DNA of 9,544 nt from an uncultured Opitutia bacterium. GTDB taxonomy: Bacteria; Verrucomicrobiota; Verrucomicrobiia; Opitutales; UBA953. This document shows positions 6,435 through 9,544 of the stretch, piece after piece; position 1 is the stretch's first letter; each line of letters begins with the position of its first letter. A program made the translations under genes and the position numbers. Location: contig CAIRWP010000267.1 in assembly GCA_903882335.1 (NCBI GenBank), forward strand, positions 1 through 9,544. The letters are read 5' to 3'. The notes beneath the pieces are model-generated. The model worked only from the letters and a program-made list of their open reading frames with translations. It was not told the origin of the DNA and made no database searches.

Positions 6435-6696
6435 GATCAAGACCGAGTCGGTCGTCGCTCCGGCGCCGAAGTGGCACGTGGTCGTGCTGAACGACCCGAT
6501 CAACTTCACCGGTTACGTCGTGGTGGCGTTCGTGAGCGTGCTGCGCATCCCGAAGGCCGAGGCGAAGCGGCTGATGCGTCAGGTCCACGAGGAGGGCCGC
6601 GCGACCGTCTGGACCGGCGAGCGCGAGCGCGCCGAACTGCTGGCGCTCGAGCTCCAGCAGTGGCACCTCAACGCCATCCTTGAAGTCGATGCCTGA
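6409..6696 (+). CDS. clpS: ClpS, N-degron adaptor of the Clp protease
   Basis: The 95-residue protein matches ClpS, which delivers proteins with destabilising N-terminal residues to ClpA/ClpC-ClpP. After a charged, flexible tail (1-20) come VVVLNDPINFTGYVV (24-38), RLMRQVHEEGRATVW (54-68) and AELLALELQQWHLNAILE (75-92). Pocket residues N28, D29, M56, V59 and H60 line up with E. coli N34, D35, M62, V65 and H66. The NDP start of the motif is the actinobacterial style. E. coli D36, T38 and M40 correspond here to P30, N32 and T34. ATG 6409 lies inside the kinase reading frame and gives the normal length. The next gene starts within its last codons, suggesting coupled translation. No strong Shine-Dalgarno site is visible. 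Confidence 0.93.
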   Translation: MAKPKIKPEIKTESVVAPAPKWHVVVLNDPINFTGYVVVAFVSVLRIPKAEAKRLMRQVHEEGRATVWTGERERAELLALELQQWHLNAILEVDA

Positions 6697-7153
6697 GCTG
6701 CGGCTGAGCATGACGACGGAGGCCCGCACGGTGCTGACCGACCTGCTCCGGCTGATCGCGCCCGCGGCCGCCCGGGTCAGCGTCAACCGCGCCCGCGTGC
6801 CGGAGGCCGACGTCGAGGTGGCGGGCTTCTGGACCGAGACCCTCAAGGCCCAGGCGGAGGAGGAAGCCCGGCTGCTGGCGGTGGCTTTCGCGAGCGCCAA
6901 GGGCGACCCCGCGATCATCGTACTCCGGAACGAGGCCCAGGCGCTCGCCTTCCTACGGGCGTTGTCCGCGGTGCGGATGGCCTTGCGCGACCTGGTCTTC
7001 GCCGACATCCCCGACGCCGAGCTCGAGGCCGCCGCGGAGCTGGACGACGAGACGTTGCCGACCGAGAAACGCCACGCGCTGGCGTGCTACACCTGCTTCG
7101 GCCTGCTCCAGCAATCCTTGGTGCTCCAGCTGGACCCCGAGGCGTTCGATTAA
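6689..7153 (+). CDS. DUF2017-like protein, ClpS-associated
   Basis: This 154-residue protein is mostly helical and acidic at its end, with no signal peptide or membrane segment. The C-terminal half (FLRALSAVRMALRDLVF, then CYTCFGLLQQSLVLQLDP) resembles the conserved R-L and LQ-SLV segments of the DUF2017 family, whose genes follow clpS in Actinobacteria. Position fits the same reading: its ATG at 6689 overlaps the clpS stop by 8 bp (ATGCCTGA). A TTG at 6680 is in frame, but the overlapping ATG is preferred. The biochemical role of the family is unknown; the linkage suggests a part in ClpS-dependent proteolysis. The family call rests on pattern and context, not on a profile search. Confidence 0.65.
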   Translation: MPELRLSMTTEARTVLTDLLRLIAPAAARVSVNRARVPEADVEVAGFWTETLKAQAEEEARLLAVAFASAKGDPAIIVLRNEAQALAFLRALSAVRMALRDLVFADIPDAELEAAAELDDETLPTEKRHALACYTCFGLLQQSLVLQLDPEAFD

Positions 7154-7202
7154 GTTGCGAAATCGGTTGAAGGAGCGGACCGCCTAGGCAACAAGGAGGG
7201 TC

Positions 7203-9062
7203 GTGCTCCGCGCGTTCGCCGGCATCCTCTCGGACCTCAAGGGTCTTTGGCTCAAGGCCTGGGCGCGACCACGCCCCGCCCTCTTCCCGCTGGGCGCCGT
7301 CGCGCGCAGCGCCGACGCGACCGTGCTCCGGGCGGACCTGCTCGCGGGCCTGACCGTCGCCCTGCTGGCGTTCCCGATGGCGATGGCCTTCGCCATGAAG
7401 GCCGGCCTGCCCGTGTGGTGCGGCATCGTCGGCTGCGGCGTGGCGGCCTTCGTCGCGCCGATCTTCTCCGGCTCGGCCAACCTCTCCGCGGGCCCGACCA
7501 ACGCTTCGGCGGCCCTCCTGCTCGGAGCGTTTGCGACCCTGGGGGCGGTCACGCCCGAGATGCGCGTCGCGGCCTTGCCCACCCTGTTGCTGATGACGGG
7601 GGTCTTCCTCCTGCTGGCCTCCTGGCTGCGGCTGGGCGGCTTCGCGGACTTCGTCCCGCGCACGGTCATCTCCGCCTACATCGCGGCGGCAGCCCTGCGC
7701 GTCATCGCCCTACAGCTCCCGACCGCGCTGAACCTGCCCGGCGACCACGGCGACCAATCCCTGCCCGAGGTACTGTGGGCGACCGTCCACGCCGGCAAGG
7801 CCCTGCTGAACCCCGACCTCGGCCTCGCGGTGGTCACCGCCATCGTCTACGCGCTGCTGCGCCGCCCCTACGGCGTCGGCAAGGCCATCCTCGGCGCGAT
7901 CGGCGTGGCGTCGCTCGGCGCCTACCTCGGCCAATCGGTCGCCCTCGGGCAAGGCTCGCGGGCCGACCTCGTGCACTACGTCGGCGACGCCGCGCGGACC
8001 GCCAACGCCCTCCACCTGCCCGAGTTCTCGGCGCGCACCTTCTCGACGCTCTTCTCACCCGCGCTCGCGCTCGCCGTGCTCGTGATCATCGAAGGCACCG
8101 CGAACGCGCGGGCCTCCGCGCTGAAGACCGGGCGCGGCTCCGACCTGCACCAGGAGATCTTCGGATTGGGGATGGCGAACCTGGCGTGCTGCCTGACGGG
8201 GGGCATGGCCGCCTCGGGGTCGATCACGCGCTCGGCCCTCAACGTGAGCAGCGGGGCCCGCACCGCCTATGCGTCGATGTTCTGCGGGGCCTTCATCCTG
8301 GCCGCCGGCTACGTGGCAAGCTCCCTCGTGGCCCACGTGCCGCTGGCCTGTCTGGCGACGCTGGTCATCGCGGCGGAACTCGAGTTGGCGAACCTGCCGG
8401 TCGTCCGCCTGATCCTGCAGTCCGGGGCCCAGGACCGCACGGTCTTCCTCGCGACCTTCGTCACCGCGCTGGTCGCCCCGCTCGACGTGGCGATCTTCTT
8501 CGGCACCGGCGTGGCGGTGGCGTTCTACTTGCGCAAGACCTCCCAGCCCGAGGTGGTGGAATACGATTTCGCCGAGACGGGCGAACTGCGCGCCCGCGCA
8601 CCCGGGCAAGGCTCCACCGGCATCTCCATCCTGCACGTCGAAGGCAGCCTGCACTTCGGCGCCACCCAAGCCTTCCACGATCACCTCCGGCGCGCCTCGG
8701 CGGACCCCAACCTCAAGGTGCTGGTGGTGAAGTTCCGCGAAGCGGTGCACCTCGACGCCAACGGGGTGCTGCTCCTGCGGGACCTGGCCGAGACCCTGCG
8801 CTCCGGCGGGCGGCACCTGATCCTCTGCGAAGCCAAGCCCGAGACGATGGCCATCTTCGAGAACGCCGGCCTGATCGAGACGGTCGGAGCGGCCAACGTC
8901 ATGCCTTGGGACCCCGCCAACCCCAACGCGGCCCTGGCCAAGGCGGTCCGGCGCGCCAAGGAATTGGCGGGCGGCGGCGAGGCGGTTCTGCGCATCGTGA
9001 CGGCCCCGCACCCGGAACTGCCGGCCCCGGCCTCGGCCACGGGTGCGGACTGGCAAATCTAA
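7203..9062 (+). CDS. SulP-family anion transporter with C-terminal STAS domain
   Basis: The 619-residue inner-membrane protein fits SulP (SLC26-like) transporters, which carry sulfate, bicarbonate or related anions. The membrane part (about 45-442) begins DLLAGLTVALLAFPMAMAFA and contains SAGPTNASAALLL (95-107) and the late GLGMANLACCLTGGMAASGSITRSALNVSSGART segment (321-353). The cytosolic STAS domain (about 472-590) carries the family's Asp-containing loop as HLDANGVLLL (516-525). The start is GTG 7203: an in-frame TAG lies at 7185-7187, and AAGGAGG (7193-7199) precedes it, the clearest Shine-Dalgarno site in the window, although only 3 nt away. The gene lies 49 bp after the DUF2017-like gene with no terminator between, so it may belong to the kinase-clpS operon. 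Substrate cannot be told; sulfate-assimilation or carbon-concentrating genes are not in view. Confidence 0.92.
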   Translation: MLRAFAGILSDLKGLWLKAWARPRPALFPLGAVARSADATVLRADLLAGLTVALLAFPMAMAFAMKAGLPVWCGIVGCGVAAFVAPIFSGSANLSAGPTNASAALLLGAFATLGAVTPEMRVAALPTLLLMTGVFLLLASWLRLGGFADFVPRTVISAYIAAAALRVIALQLPTALNLPGDHGDQSLPEVLWATVHAGKALLNPDLGLAVVTAIVYALLRRPYGVGKAILGAIGVASLGAYLGQSVALGQGSRADLVHYVGDAARTANALHLPEFSARTFSTLFSPALALAVLVIIEGTANARASALKTGRGSDLHQEIFGLGMANLACCLTGGMAASGSITRSALNVSSGARTAYASMFCGAFILAAGYVASSLVAHVPLACLATLVIAAELELANLPVVRLILQSGAQDRTVFLATFVTALVAPLDVAIFFGTGVAVAFYLRKTSQPEVVEYDFAETGELRARAPGQGSTGISILHVEGSLHFGATQAFHDHLRRASADPNLKVLVVKFREAVHLDANGVLLLRDLAETLRSGGRHLILCEAKPETMAIFENAGLIETVGAANVMPWDPANPNAALAKAVRRAKELAGGGEAVLRIVTAPHPELPAPASATGADWQI

Positions 9063-9068
9063 GCAGTC

Positions 9069-9119
9069 TCCACCCGAAAACGGGCGGACGACCGAGCCCG
9101 CCGGCCGATTTATGGCGGG
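9069..9119 (+). other. Two hairpins after the SulP gene
   Basis: The first hairpin (9069-9076 with 9081-9088) has seven pairs, one A-C mismatch and an AAAA loop, beginning 6 nt after the stop codon. The second pairs CCCGCC (9097-9102) with GGCGGG (9114-9119). Neither is followed by a T-run, so they are not standard intrinsic terminators; they may protect the 3' end or help a factor-dependent stop. Confidence 0.35.
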
Positions 9120-9164
9120 AAATGAATTATGGCTTGAAGCCAGCCAGCCGTCCCACCCTTTTGA

Positions 9165-9191
9165 GGGGGTTCGTTCGTTAAACGAACCCCC
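9165..9191 (+). promoter_or_regulatory. Strong hairpin just upstream of the aldolase start
   Basis: GGGGGTTCGTT (9165-9175) and AACGAACCCCC (9181-9191) form a perfect 11-bp stem with loop CGTTA. It ends 12 nt before ATG 9204 in the place of a ribosome-binding site, and no Shine-Dalgarno sequence is seen. No T-run follows on either strand. It could be a leader structure affecting translation or stability, an operator, or the terminator of the SulP unit. Confidence 0.5.
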
Positions 9192-9203
9192 CTTCCACGC
9201 ACC

Positions 9204-9544
9204 ATGAGCCACTACAGCGAAATCCAAAAGCACCTCGGCGCCGACGCCGAAAACCTCCTCGGGTTCAACAACCCGAAGATCAAGAAGGAGCAGATCCACT
9301 CCCCGCGCGCGGATTGGGTCGAGCACGCCTTCGCCGCCTCGGACCGCAACAACCGCGTCTTGGCCAACCTGCAGCGCCTCTACGGCTCCGGCCGCCTCGC
9401 CAACACCGGCTACGTCTCCATCCTCCCGGTCGACCAGGGCATCGAACACTCCGCCGGCGCCTCCTTCGCCAAGAACCCGATCTACTTCGACGGCGAGAAC
9501 ATCGTGAAGCTCGCCATCGAAGGCGGTTGCAACGCGGTCTGCTC
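9204..9544 (+). CDS. fbaB: Class I fructose-bisphosphate aldolase (partial, 5' part)
   Basis: From ATG 9204 the frame stays open to the window edge, giving 113 residues of a DhnA/FbaB-type aldolase. Marks are MSHYSEIQKHLGADAENLLGF at the start, TGYVSILPVDQGIEHSAGASFAKNPIYF (about 74-101) and NIVKLAIEGGCNAV. The enzyme splits fructose 1,6-bisphosphate into two triose phosphates through a Schiff base with a lysine that would lie beyond the window. This class is metal-free and differs from the class II enzyme common in bacteria. E. coli FbaB is about 350 residues, so roughly the first third is present. The start is supported by the typical N-terminus; a strong hairpin precedes it. Confidence 0.93.
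   Translation, partial: MSHYSEIQKHLGADAENLLGFNNPKIKKEQIHSPRADWVEHAFAASDRNNRVLANLQRLYGSGRLANTGYVSILPVDQGIEHSAGASFAKNPIYFDGENIVKLAIEGGCNAVC

Noticed and set aside
7247..9181. 644-residue plus-strand open frame overlapping the SulP gene
   Set aside because: It is the +2 shadow of SulP, dominated by Arg, Pro and Gly with no recognisable motif.
8055..9449. 464-residue minus-strand open frame spanning SulP and the aldolase
   Set aside because: It is antisense to two well-identified genes and crosses their intergenic gap; it has no signal or domain.

Overview
The window is a high-GC bacterial chromosome segment. It probably comes from a Verrucomicrobiota member, perhaps Opitutae-like. That is an inference from the gene mix (zinc-free L36/L31 paralogues, an actinobacterial-style ClpS followed by a DUF2017-like gene, a DhnA-type class I aldolase, small outer-membrane barrels, scarce Shine-Dalgarno sites); no taxonomic marker gene is present.

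Layout. Positions 1-56 hold the tail of a plus-strand gene that converges on a minus-strand block. That block (124-1960) has two small proteins that look like secreted outer-membrane beta-barrels and, upstream of them, a two-gene ribosomal operon for zinc-independent L36 and L31, each unit closed by its own intrinsic terminator. A GNAT acetyltransferase (2075-2575) is divergent from the ribosomal operon. It is followed by tRNA-Leu(CAG), which converges on a secreted protein of unknown function (2773-3699, minus) with a strong terminator between them.

The second half is all plus strand. A soluble hybrid histidine kinase (3807-6434) carries PAS-like regions, HisKA, HATPase, a degenerate receiver, an intact receiver and an HPt. 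It overlaps clpS, which overlaps a DUF2017-like gene; 49 bp later comes a SulP anion transporter with a STAS domain. After a 141-bp gap rich in hairpins, a class I fructose-bisphosphate aldolase begins and runs off the end.

How they work together. The overlapping kinase-clpS-DUF2017 genes form a very likely operon that joins phosphorelay signalling to the N-degron adaptor of the Clp protease; the transporter may be co-transcribed. The rest is mostly housekeeping (translation, tRNA, glycolysis) plus envelope proteins. Putative promoters of several genes lie so close to the start codons that leaders would be very short or absent. I see no mobile element, CRISPR array, phage gene or obvious defence system.
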